From: Primula veris
Lineage: Eukaryota; Streptophyta; Magnoliopsida; Ericales; Primulaceae
Assembly (NCBI GenBank): GCA_963682055.1
Contig: OY821745.1
Coordinates: 4,719,501 to 4,783,500, forward strand
DNA: 64,000 bases
Reading direction: 5' to 3'
Positions within the stretch are counted from its first letter, which is position 1. Every line of letters starts with the position of its first letter. The translations under genes and the position numbers were made by a program. Below are positions 22,693 to 32,945 of this stretch, one piece after another. The notes beneath the pieces were generated by a model. That model did not search any database. It was not told the DNA's origin and saw nothing but the letters and a program-made list of their open reading frames with translations.

Positions 22693-23741
22693 ATTTCAAT
22701 CTTCCAGGAAATGAAAGCCGCAAGAAATTATATTTTACAGGGATTCAAACTTAACATGTCTCAGAATATTTATTAACATCTAGTTCAGGAATGATTTGCC
22801 AAACCAAGAAAGTTACCGCATTGTGTCATGTTTCAAAAACTGAATGCTTCCAGAAATGCAGGTAAACACAACTATTCACAACTCAATTAGAACAGTTTAA
22901 TATAAGCAAAGTCTCTTTGAATTTCAGCACAAATGAAGAATCATAACACCTCCACACAAAAATAAAGACATACCGAACCAATTCATCCTTTTACTATTTA
23001 CTCTAAAATAAAATAAACTGTATCCTTTGTAAAGACTTTTTAAATCAATTGGTTACAGAATATATATGAATTCTGTTTTGGTAACCTTTAGCTTCGGAAC
23101 CAGAACGTTGCTTACCATAACACGGGATAAAAACAAATGCTGATGAAATCGAGACTATTGACTATAAAAAAGAAAAATATCAGATGATAATAAAAGCAGT
23201 AGAATTGTTGCATCAGGCCATGTTAATAGGTGACAAAGCTATAGCTAAAGAGTTAGGTGCTCAAGCTAGAAAGAAGACTAAAGAAAAGGTTATTCTCTTA
23301 GCCGAGTGAACTTGGATTGCCGTAGCGAGAGCTAATTATATGGGTATCTTCAAACAATAACATTCGCATGCTATAGCGAACACTTATTTTAGGTAATAAT
23401 AACATCTCAAAATAACACATCTAAAGTTCAAGTCGGTTTTTACAGACACACATTATCCAATCTTACAATCCTTGCATCACTTCTACATAGTATATACGTA
23501 CACTTTACAATTTTCAAGTGAAAAATAATAAGAAATAACCAGTAAAAACAAAACTATAGGAGTTTTCCAAAAGAAAAGCAAGAAACAATAGTGTTTATAA
23601 ATTTATAGCGGATGATGCATTGCAACACGCATAACCTTCAAACCTTTGTTAATCAAATGAGTGTTCTCAGGCAGTAACGTTTTACATGTATACAAATTCT
23701 ACAAAGGAAATAAACTACTGTATTCCAAGTATACGAATTTT
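22693..23741. other. Intergenic region downstream of the PPR gene
   Basis: No gene is supported. 23218-23370 can be translated as a short lysine-rich stretch with an in-frame stop that I do not recognise. The end nearest 23741 is probably 3' UTR of the PPR gene. Confidence 0.5.
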
Positions 23742-25154
23742 TTACAATCTGAAGTTACGAGGTAGACGACCACATTTGCTCTGTAATCTCAAAATCTCTT
23801 TAGCAAAACCTTGATTACCCGTAAGCAATAGCCCATTCAAAATCCGATTAAAGGTAAACCTTCGAGGCAAAAAACCCCTATCCACCATCTCTATCAACAA
23901 CCTCCCAGCCACTAACAAATCCTCCGACTTTTTCCTGACAAACATCGAGCTTATAATTATATTATACGTATCTAAATTCGGTAAACAACCCTCACTTCCC
24001 ATCTTCTCAAACACATCCAACCCTGCATCTATCTCCCCATCCTCGCAATAATACTTAATCAACAAATTATAAGTCTGGATATTCGGACTACACTCGTCTT
24101 TCTTCATTCTATCGACGTATTCCAACGCCCTACTCATTTCCCCTCTATGACACAACCCTCTAATCACCAAATTATACGTAACCGAATTAGGCACGTACCC
24201 TTTCCTAAGCATCTCCTCAAACACAACAATCGCGTTCTGAACACTATCTTTCTTGCACAAAACTTGAATAAACGCGTTATAAGTAGCAACTGAAGGCAAA
24301 ACACCTTTACCAATCATTTCATCGAACACTTTTCGCGCCCTTTTAACCTCACCCACCACACCCAACCCGTGCACCACCGTCGTATACGTAACAACATCAA
24401 TCTCACACCCTCGCTTCTTCATCTCCAAAAAAAACTCCCACCCATTTTCCACCCTCCCGTCACGAAAATAACCTTTTAAAATAATATTAAAACTAACCAA
24501 ACTCGGGCTCAACCCCTTCTCCACCATCTCCTTCAAAACCTCGAGCGCCTTCCCCGTTTGCTTAACCAAACAAAACCCATTCGCAACAATATTATAACTA
24601 ATATTATCGGCCCTAAACCTACCTCTCAAATCCTTTAACAAAGAATACGCCTTTTCAACCCTCCTAGACTTACACAAAACATCGAGTATCGTGTTAAAAG
24701 ACTCCAAACTCTGAACACAGTTATAATTATGCATTGATAAAAATAATTTCACAGCCTTGTCGGGCTTACCAGACGAGGCGTAACGCTCGAATAAAATAGC
24801 GAATGTTTTCTGGGTGGGTCCGAGGCGTAGGGTTCGCATACGGTATAAAAGTTTATTTACAGTTTTGTAATCTTTTAGTCTGGCAGCTATATCAATGACA
24901 TGGTCGAATGCGAGGGCCGAATGTAATGATGATGATGATGATGCCACGTGGCAGGGTAATGAGGAGAAGAATTGGAGGGCTTTAGGACCATGGTTCCATA
25001 GGTTTTTTAATACTTTTGTGATTAAATTTGGGGTTAAAGGGATTTGTAAGGCTTTTAAAGAATGGGGGAGGGTTTTCGAGGTCGAGACGAGAACTAAGTT
25101 TGTGATTAGGGTTTCTGGTGAGGTGGTGGTGGTGGAGTGGAGGTGGGTTTTCAT
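23742..25154 (-). CDS. OTP43: P-type pentatricopeptide repeat protein, OTP43-like
   Basis: Intronless RNA-binding protein of about ten PPR motifs, with units such as VTYNLVIRGLCHRGEMSRAL and QTYNLLIKYYCEDGEIDAGL. It ends FAKEILRLQSKCGRLPRNFRL, resembling Arabidopsis AT1G74900 (OTP43), a mitochondrial factor needed for splicing of nad1. The start at 25154 gives 470 residues, close to what I recall for OTP43. The frame stays open upstream to an ATG at 25436, but that part is hydrophobic, low in coding character and probably 5' UTR; if translated the protein is 564 residues. There is no E or DYW tail, so an editing role is unlikely. Orthology is also supported by the neighbouring response regulator and pTAC2, which have the same relative order in Arabidopsis. 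The PPR call is certain; the exact orthologue is likely. Confidence 0.85.
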   Translation of the reverse strand: MKTHLHSTTTTSPETLITNLVLVSTSKTLPHSLKALQIPLTPNLITKVLKNLWNHGPKALQFFSSLPCHVASSSSSLHSALAFDHVIDIAARLKDYKTVNKLLYRMRTLRLGPTQKTFAILFERYASSGKPDKAVKLFLSMHNYNCVQSLESFNTILDVLCKSRRVEKAYSLLKDLRGRFRADNISYNIVANGFCLVKQTGKALEVLKEMVEKGLSPSLVSFNIILKGYFRDGRVENGWEFFLEMKKRGCEIDVVTYTTVVHGLGVVGEVKRARKVFDEMIGKGVLPSVATYNAFIQVLCKKDSVQNAIVVFEEMLRKGYVPNSVTYNLVIRGLCHRGEMSRALEYVDRMKKDECSPNIQTYNLLIKYYCEDGEIDAGLDVFEKMGSEGCLPNLDTYNIIISSMFVRKKSEDLLVAGRLLIEMVDRGFLPRRFTFNRILNGLLLTGNQGFAKEILRLQSKCGRLPRNFRL

Positions 25155-25494
25155 TGTGATGAGTGAGTGGCTTGAAATGTGGGATGGATTAGTAAAGTGT
25201 AGTTTGGAATTGGGGGGTTTGTGTGAGAATTGGAATTCGGAGGGGGTAAAGGAAGAAGAACGTGGATTTGAGGGGGGACGTTTGTAAACTGGATTGTGGT
25301 AAAAGTAATTGAAATTTGGGACTAATAAGAATTGAAAACCCAAAAAATAGTAAAATGGGTTTTTTAGGATTTTACAGAAGTGAGAGACAGAGAAAGGAGA
25401 GAGAAGGAGAAGCCAAGTCACAATACAATACAACAAATAGTTTAATTAATGGGAAAAGTTATATGTACTTAAAAAAAAACATCTAAATTGATAT

Positions 25495-25765
25495 TTTTTG
25501 TAAAAACGTTCCAAATCAATATTTAATTAATGCAAATCTCCATGGTTTCACGACGGGAACACAAATATACGTCTTGTTTTTTTTCCCGAGATGTATAATG
25601 ACATGTTTTCGAAATTATGGTAAAATTTAAAAATTCAAAACATGTCATTATACATCTCAGGAAAAAAAAACAAGACGCATATTTGTGTTCCCGTCGTGAA
25701 ACCGTGAAGATTTGCATTAATCAAATATTGATTTGGAACGTTTTTATAAAAAAAATGTTCATTTT
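25495..25765. mobile_element. Foldback MITE (hairpin element)
   Basis: Two arms of about 120 bp (around 25500-25612 and 25630-25755) are near-perfect inverted copies around a short AT-rich loop near 25620. Examples are AAAACGTTCCAAATCAATAT with its reverse complement, and a GACGGGAACACAAATAT block in both arms. No transposase is present and target-site ends were not resolved. Confidence 0.75.
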
Positions 25766-26908
25766 GGTGTTTTTCATGATGTTCATATATCCTTCTCCAT
25801 TAATTAATACTATGTGTTACTATAAAAGGGTACTTCTTTTTAAAATTTATAGAAATAATCCATGATTTTAAATAGTTGGTAGAAAAAGTTGATTTTAAAT
25901 AGTTTGTAGAAAAAAGTTTCAGGTAATTACAAATTTGGAAAAAAAATATGTTTAGTGTAGTGGTTAACAATTTAGGTACTGGAGTATCACATTTAACAAT
26001 TGAGCGAGTTACTACTAAATTTTGTCCAATTAAGGAACTACCAACATAAATCGATAAAATTTGTTATATCTCACATTTGAAGATATATTTTTGACGTATG
26101 TTGATATAATTGTACTTACCATGTGATATACAAGAGAAGGAGAGTGCAATTCATCATATATTTTTTAACGGTAAGTCCTCAATTGTGACAAATTTCATAA
26201 ATTAATAGCTCAATTGTTAAAATTGGTATTACAAAATCTAAATCGTTAACGACTGGTTGTACAGTAAACTAAACGTATTTTCTTGCTTAGAAATTTTATC
26301 CCAAAATCTAATAAGTGGCTTAACACTGCAGATTATGAATTGCATAAAAAAAACCACATATATGAGCAAACGCTTTACAACTGAAAAAACATATATATAT
26401 TCGCTTATAATTCAAATGAAAATTCTATTTTTTTCGTACTATGTGACTGTTATTTTTTTCCCGATAAAGTTGGAAAGCATCCAAAAAAATATGCGGCTTA
26501 GATGTGAAAAAGCGTCGGGTCGGCCTGCTGACGGTCATTGGCATAACTCGCTATAAATTGATCTAACCGTCCTCATCAACTCTCTACGATAGTGTGTGTC
26601 AAATAGTATATGCTTATGTCATCACCACTTTTATGTAGTTATGTTTACGACTAAATAAATACTAAGAAATTTGTAGTCGCCGCTGAAGTATGATTAAAAA
26701 AATAAATTAAACAACCACTACTATGATGACATGGAGAACATAGATAGGCTATTATTTTTTAGTCATGTGTCGTAAATTTCCGTTTTTACCTACTAGAAAT
26801 AACTAAATATTCTGAGTTTGTTAAATCGAGTTTTGTTTTATTATGTGTAATGCAAAATTTTAAATTTGAAAATAGAATAAACTTGAGATAGAAGTATTAC
26901 CGGGACAT

Positions 26909-26977
26909 GATTTGGTTGCCCTGAAAAATTCAAGATAGTCTGTCTTGAATTTCTTGAATTTTTCAGGCAGCCAAATC
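26909..26977. other. Short perfect-stem hairpin (miRNA-precursor-like)
   Basis: A 69-nt inverted repeat: arm GATTTGGTTGCCCTGAAAAA, continuing TTCAAG, pairs with its near-exact reverse complement after a loop of about 18 nt. It could be a minimal MITE, a miRNA-like precursor or chance foldback. Confidence 0.5.
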
Positions 26978-27460
26978 CTAATTTTTGTTGTTGTTGTTGA
27001 AATAAAGTAATTTTGTATGTTATATTTTTGAATTTATTAATATGTGTTAAGATCTTAGTATGTGACACACCATAAATAATAATAAACTAAATTCACGATA
27101 GTGTTAATAGTTAAATTTCAAAAAAATAAAATACAGTCTAAAAAATTCAAGATAACATGTGTTAAATGGTCGGTGGCATCCATATTACCGTGTGTGCAAT
27201 ATCCTGCCATTTATCTAATTTAAGCAGGTTACAAATCTTAGCCTGCCCCAATGCTAGAAGCTTGTCCCCCGGCAAATTGTTACGATCATGTTAGAGAAAA
27301 CAATAGTATCTGATATGGTCCCCCATTGATTTCTACTCCTAATTAGCATTCTTAAAACAGTGGCTACATTTTCAAGCTGACAACCTATTCAATTGGTTTT
27401 ATGTAAAATTACGATCCGACCCACTAATTTTTTTTTAGTATTAAAAACATGTGAATTTTA

Positions 27461-28467
27461 TACACATATAAAAAAACACATTATTTTTACACATCAATCA
27501 CAATCCTTCATTTACTATGTGCTGTTTGAAAATCAAGTGCTTCCCTAAAAAGTGCTGTCTGGAAAAGTCCTGTTGAAAAGTTACTTATATAAAAAGTAGT
27601 TTAGAAAAAATTAGCGTCTGGTGAAAAAGTGCTTTTGATTTTTATAAGTTTTGTCTGCGTTTGATATGTATAAGTTCGAAATGACTTAATACCACAATAA
27701 TTCATATACTACGAAAACACACATAAAAATATACTAATAAATTTTGTATCACTTTAAAAACCAAATATTTATAAACAATTACAAAAATAAAAAAACATCG
27801 ATAAAAGCATTATTGCTAAATAAATATGCAAAAACAAACTACTGCGAACAATAATTTTATTTTAAAAAACATTTTTAACAATTGTTATAAGATGAAAAAA
27901 TAGAATTTGCAATTGCAGCGGTGGAAAAGAATCTGATGCAGGTCATCTCCTCTTGATAAGATTTACGAAATTCAACACCACGCCGAAAAAGACACGGTAA
28001 CTTTGTGTGAGAAGATAACTACTAATTTATAAAGATAGAGGGAAAATTTTTAAGAATAGATTAAGTATTGAGACCAGATAAAGAGAAATTCTACCGGAGG
28101 AGAGAGAAAATAGTTCTATTAGTATAAGAGAGAGAGAGAAAAAAGACGCACTGTATTTTTCATTTTGACTTTGTGAGGAAGTCTATTTTCAGAAGTGTCA
28201 AAAAACAACTTCTTCCAACTGGGCTTCTAATGCTCCGAACTTTTTGGGAAGTGGGTTGCTTTTATTTACCAAACACTCATAATTTTGCTAGATGAGCTTC
28301 TGGACCTAAGAAGTGTTTTCAATCTGTCCGTCAAACACACCATGACTTTTAATGGTCAAGATTAGTTCATCTAATAAAAAGAATAAACACATAATATTGA
28401 CCATTAAAAGTTAGTAAATGGAGGGTTGTGATTGATGTATAAAGATAATGTGTTTTTTTATGTGTGT
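27461..28467. mobile_element. Non-autonomous TIR element, about 1 kb
   Basis: Inverted ends of about 56 bp lie at 27461-27517 and 28412-28467, sharing AAAAAAACACATTAT and ACATCAATCACAA. Outside the right end is GATCATTCCCCC, typical of some plant DNA-transposon ends, and GATCCG occurs outside the left end. No coding capacity remains. A smaller repeat with GTGCTGTTTG and AAACAC ends appears nested inside. Confidence 0.55.
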
Positions 28468-28530
28468 ACGGATCATTCCCCCTTAATTAATTTTGTAAAC
28501 TTAAGACTTATTTTGTTACATAAAAATATA

Positions 28531-28980
28531 TTTAAATTATTTAGAGTTTATAGTGCACTCACATCTTCTATAATTTTATCTGGCAGATGAAATTAAAACA
28601 ATTCAATTGTTTAAATTCATGCGTCAGTTTTGTAATTTTATTTTTATATAATTTTAATATATAAAATAAGATATATTAAAATCATTGATTTTTTTACTAT
28701 TTTTAAATAATATTTAAATTTAGGATAGTGTCAACTAGGAGAAACACTAATATAAAACAATCCAATGGTTTAAATTTATGTGTGAGTTTGAGTTTTTATT
28801 GTGTTGTAAAGTTAGATTTTAATTTACAAAATCATAATTTGTATTTTATATATTAAAATTATATAAAAAGAAGATTACAAAAGCCACACATAAATATATA
28901 CCATTGAATTGTTTTAATTTTATCCGTTAGATGAAACTCTAGAGGATGTGAGTGTATTATGAACTCTATAGAATTTAAAT
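28531..28980. mobile_element. Foldback element with about 145-bp arms
   Basis: The arms 28531-28680 and about 28836-28980 are inverted copies: CACTCACATC(T/C)TCTA, ATTAAAACAATTCAAT and TATATAATTTTAATATATAA are each found in both. The centre is AT-rich and no ORF is seen. Confidence 0.65.
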
Positions 28981-29683
28981 CAAATAAAAATGTAGTGATA
29001 TCTGCACATTTCCCGCTCACTGATCGTAATGAGAGCTCTGTTTTATGAATTTCTAAATTTGTAATCCGAAACCGAGTCTGTGGTTGATTTACATATTTGT
29101 AAAAGATATGTTGCCATATTTTTCCTTATATCTTATAATCAAGCTTGAAATGTTTTTAAAAGGCTTACTAGTAGTTTAATTATATAAGGAGTAATTTCTA
29201 AGCCTTCAAAACTGAAATAGTATTATGTTGTTGGTTGCAACTTTGGTCTTTGGGTTCGAAATATAGTGTCATTTGGATACTGAACTCTTAATTACTACTC
29301 CTATTAAACTGAGACGTACGGTCATGTGTTATTATTTTGCCCCACTATAATATTGTCATATGTAAATAGGAAAACAAGAATTACACGCCCAATATTAGAG
29401 TATTAGCCATATTGCAATTCCGACTCCAACAATCATTTCACGTTTATGACTTGAATTGTTTAAAACGAACTCTACATTTTAAGCTGACTACTAGTATTTC
29501 GAATTGTTCCGAAAAGGGATATCGATACGAGATATCACGTTTTTCAACAGTGATTAGTCCACATACTATTTGATTTGTACAGGATGCAAATTAACAATAC
29601 ATTTCAACAGTGATACTTAGTCCCCTCCTTCGTGTCCCATTCCTGCCTCGTTAGCATTTTTTTGCTTAAATTTCAAAACTTTT

Positions 29684-31191
29684 TGTTGGTTTCCGTGTAC
29701 GAAATAACAATTAACAATAATTAAATGACTAAACAAGAATAAACAAAAAACAGTGTAATCTTTATTAATTTCGAAACTGATACAGAAATTAACGATTACA
29801 ACATGTAGGTACTGAAATGTAAATAAAGCAAACGTTATCAGATTATTATTAATTAATAATCTGATGTATTGAATTGCAATAAATAGAAACTGCCGGACTG
29901 GAAAGTATAAACTTAACAGCCGGACTGTTCTGATTTAAATTGAAATAACAGGACTGAATTGAAACTATTCTAATTACTGAATTTAATTACAGAATTGAAA
30001 TTACAGCAAAAAACAGAACTTTAAAGAAATTACAGAATAGTACAAACAGAATTAAAAGCTACAGCTAAGGACAGCAATTGAAATACTGAAATAAAAAAGG
30101 ACAGAATTGAATACGTAAATTAAATGGACAGAATTAAAAGACGTAAATGAAATGGACAGAATAGAAATAAAATAAGACGAGGCTACTGTTAACAGTATGC
30201 CCTTAACCGATATTCGCCCAACCACCTTAAGGTTTCTGGTTGCGTTGTCGCTTCGATCCCAAGGTACAACGTCTCGGATGACTCGCCGGAAACTGGCGAC
30301 GAGTCAAGGTCGAGCTGTTGGTGGGTGGTTCTCTCTGTTTCTAAAATGTAATGCTACTGTTTAGAGAGATGATATATGCTACTGGTATTTGATTTCAGAA
30401 TGTTGTGTGTATATTTGACATGTGGGGGGTCTGCCTATTTATAGGCAGACATTAAGGTCACTTTACTACTGTCAGTTTTCGAAATTCGAAACTGCAGTAT
30501 TAACTTTGCAATGAAATCACATTTATTGCAACAGTTACAGGTTTGCTGGAAGCTTTTCCTGAACAGACGCACTTTTTCCGAACAGGCACGCTTTTCCCGA
30601 ACAGAAACACTATTCCCGAACAGGCGCGCTTTACCCGAACAGGCGCGCTTTTCCCGAACAGAGACACTATTCCCGAACAGGAACACTTTTCCCGAATAGG
30701 AACAAGCGCACTTTTTTCCGTCGAGCTGAAAGCTCGACGAGCAAGCCCGCCCGACGAGCAAGCAAGCCCGACGAGCAAGCAAGCCCGACGAGCAAGCAAG
30801 CCCATGTGTGGTACACAATACACACATGTGTATGTGGACACATTACTTAATATCCACATGGGATACCTTAGTATATATATTGTAAAAATCACTCATGATT
30901 TTCCAATGTGAGATAACCCTCATGGGTTAAATCCCATTTCTTTTCTCATTTTCCAGCATTGACTTTATTGCCTCTCTCGAGTACCAACTTTCGAGTCCAA
31001 TTATCATTCACACCCTTCCTCCGAATGGGTCATGCGATATACCGTTGCGAAGCTCGTCACACGAGCTACTCAAACGCATAGAGTATGGCCTCAGAAAAAC
31101 TGAGGAGTCGCATTAAAAATTGACTCAAAGATGGTCCCTGACCACTTGGAACAAATATGTTTAAATTACATATTTTCCAATTTTTCCAACA
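29684..31191 (-). mobile_element. Solo LTR (copia-like), about 1.5 kb
   Basis: Bounded by TGTTGG and CCAACA and flanked by the 5-bp duplication CTTTT (29679-29683 and 31192-31196). A palindromic CCTATTTATAGG at about 30433-30446 gives a TATAAATA box on the minus strand. Upstream of it are arrays of CCCGAACAGGCGCGCTTTT-like units (about 30555-30705) and CGACGAGCAAGCAAGCC units (30727-30800). No internal retrotransposon genes remain, so the ORFs within it are not genes. Confidence 0.85.
30555..30800. repeat. Two tandem arrays in the LTR upstream region
   Basis: Array 1 repeats TTCCCGAACAGG(C/A)(G/A)C. Array 2 has four CGACGAGCAAGCAAGC-type units. Array 1 resembles the TTTCCGGAACAG array of the solo LTR at 18512. 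Confidence 0.75.
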
Positions 31192-31196
31192 CTTTT

Positions 31197-32865
31197 TTCA
31201 TACATTTATAAACTTTTACAATATAAATATCATAAAATTTGGACATAATCTTGGTCTAAACGATTTTCTTAAGATTAAATTATTTATTTTACACTACTTT
31301 TTTATATTTAATCTTAATAAAGTCATGTAGCATGACTTTCTCTCAAGTATGAGAATTGGAATATATTAATAAATGATTAACAGTAATTGTAAAAAAAAAG
31401 TAAATAATTTTTTTGGGTTAATTTGTCAAAATAAGAGAGAACACGAAAGAGTAGATAGAGTACCCTGAATCAATTAGAAGTAAAAGAGTAAGTGACAAAA
31501 TGTATTCTATATATATACAGTCCTTTAACATTATTTCTTTCTTTGGTCGAGGTTTAAACATTTTCGAATATCCTAATTTTTGTATCATAAGTTTCTTCGA
31601 CTATGTGCTACTTTTTGAGCCCCGTCAATTTCTATGATCACAAAATCTTTATTTAAAACCATTGGCTTAGCCAAATCAAAACAGATAAACAAATACTAAC
31701 AAAACTGGATTATTACAAATCAAACGTTTACAATCCTCCACCAATTGAGATTAAAATGAACAATCACCAAATATACTACACCCAACATGTAGCGCAGACA
31801 GCTCAAACTGTCCTAGTAAATTAATTTCAAAATTTATTTTTCACATTACAAGACATAAAAATGTCTGGACAAGAGGACAAGTGTGTGACAATATTAGTGG
31901 ATCTTCAAAGATCTCAAAATCTTGTACCTTTTGTCCTTTTCCTTATTATAATCAGATTTTGTAAAATCTCCCCCACCCCTTTACGAAACACATAAAATCA
32001 TTACACATGGGGTAAATTGCAAATGACCACCCTCAACTATGGATATTTTCAAAATTTAACCACTTAATCTTTGTTGATTTTTCAATTAACATTCATAAAA
32101 CTTTTCTAAAACATAACTTTGAATTATTCATTCGTACGTTTTACATATCTATTTCTAAGATGGTATCCACTTTTTTAATATCATGCATGTAGATAACGAT
32201 TAACAAAAACAGTTCATTTGAAGCAGTTTAACACAACAGAAGTTTTAATGTAAATGCAGGTTTTTCCTTACAAAAAAATATGAATGCCAGTCCGTATTTG
32301 GTCGCTTGAGCAACATAAAAAAAAAACACATAGTATTATCCAAACCAAATACCCAAGCACAAAGTTAAATCATATTCAGGGTCGGTCTTGGCATCAGCCA
32401 ACTCGATTAGATAGCTTAGGCGTCGGTCACTCAATAGTTTTTTTTTACATAACAAACTAGTTTTCCCCCGTGATACGATACAATAAGAATCTAGTTTTTT
32501 GATGGTATATTTTGTGTAATGTAAAAGACAATACTTTATTTCATTACGACATGGTTCATAAATTGTATTTTTTTTTAGTTTTTTTGTAAGCATGATAAGA
32601 ATTCTTTCCCTAAAATTTTAAAAAATTGCCGGAAAATTCTACGACTTATGCGTAAGAAGCCGCCAGACCGGCCCTGCTCTGATCTTTAAAGTGGAAATGG
32701 AGTTAATTGTAAAAGAAAGATAGCATACAAGAGTAAATTGCAAAAACATAGAGTAACATAGTCTATTTACAAAGTGTCACATTTCATGGATTTCTTTGCA
32801 TTTTAGTCTTTCAAGTACTACTATGTGTGTGTATATATATACCCACAAAGGTTGATAGAAAGTGA
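31197..32865. other. Intergenic DNA upstream of the response regulator
   Basis: AT-rich, with no supported gene. 32377-32676 has hAT-like inverted ends. A TATATATATA element at about 32832-32841 probably belongs to the response-regulator promoter. Confidence 0.5.
32377..32676. mobile_element. hAT-like MITE remnant
   Basis: The left end CAGGGTCGGTCTTGG and right end CCAGACCGGCCCTG are imperfect inverted repeats of the type seen in plant hAT elements. No matching 8-bp target duplication is seen, so one end may belong to another copy. Confidence 0.45.
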
Positions 32866-32916
32866 ATGAGGAGATTAATTTTGGAGAGTAGTTGTTTAGA
32901 GAGAAAGAGAGGATAA
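32866..32916 (+). other. Upstream ORF of the response regulator
   Basis: ATG to TAA, 16 codons (MRRLILESSCLERKRG), ending 29 nt before the main ATG. Whether it is in the mRNA depends on the start site, expected about 30 nt after the TATA-like element near 32835. Confidence 0.4.
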
Positions 32917-32945
32917 TAATAATAATTAAAAAAAAAGAAAAAAGA

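Noticed and set aside
23218..23370. Short lysine-rich translatable segment with one stop
   Set aside because: It is too short and unrecognised, with no splice or promoter context; left as unassigned.
24895..25287. 130-residue plus-strand ORF opposite the PPR gene
   Set aside because: It is a shadow of the PPR coding strand and its leader, with no domain.
25155..25436. In-frame N-terminal extension of the PPR protein
   Set aside because: It is hydrophobic, has poor coding character, and the start at 25154 already gives a typical length; kept only as an alternative.
30435..30911. ORFs of up to 130 residues rich in Arg, Ala and Cys
   Set aside because: They are repeat translations within the 29684-31191 solo LTR.
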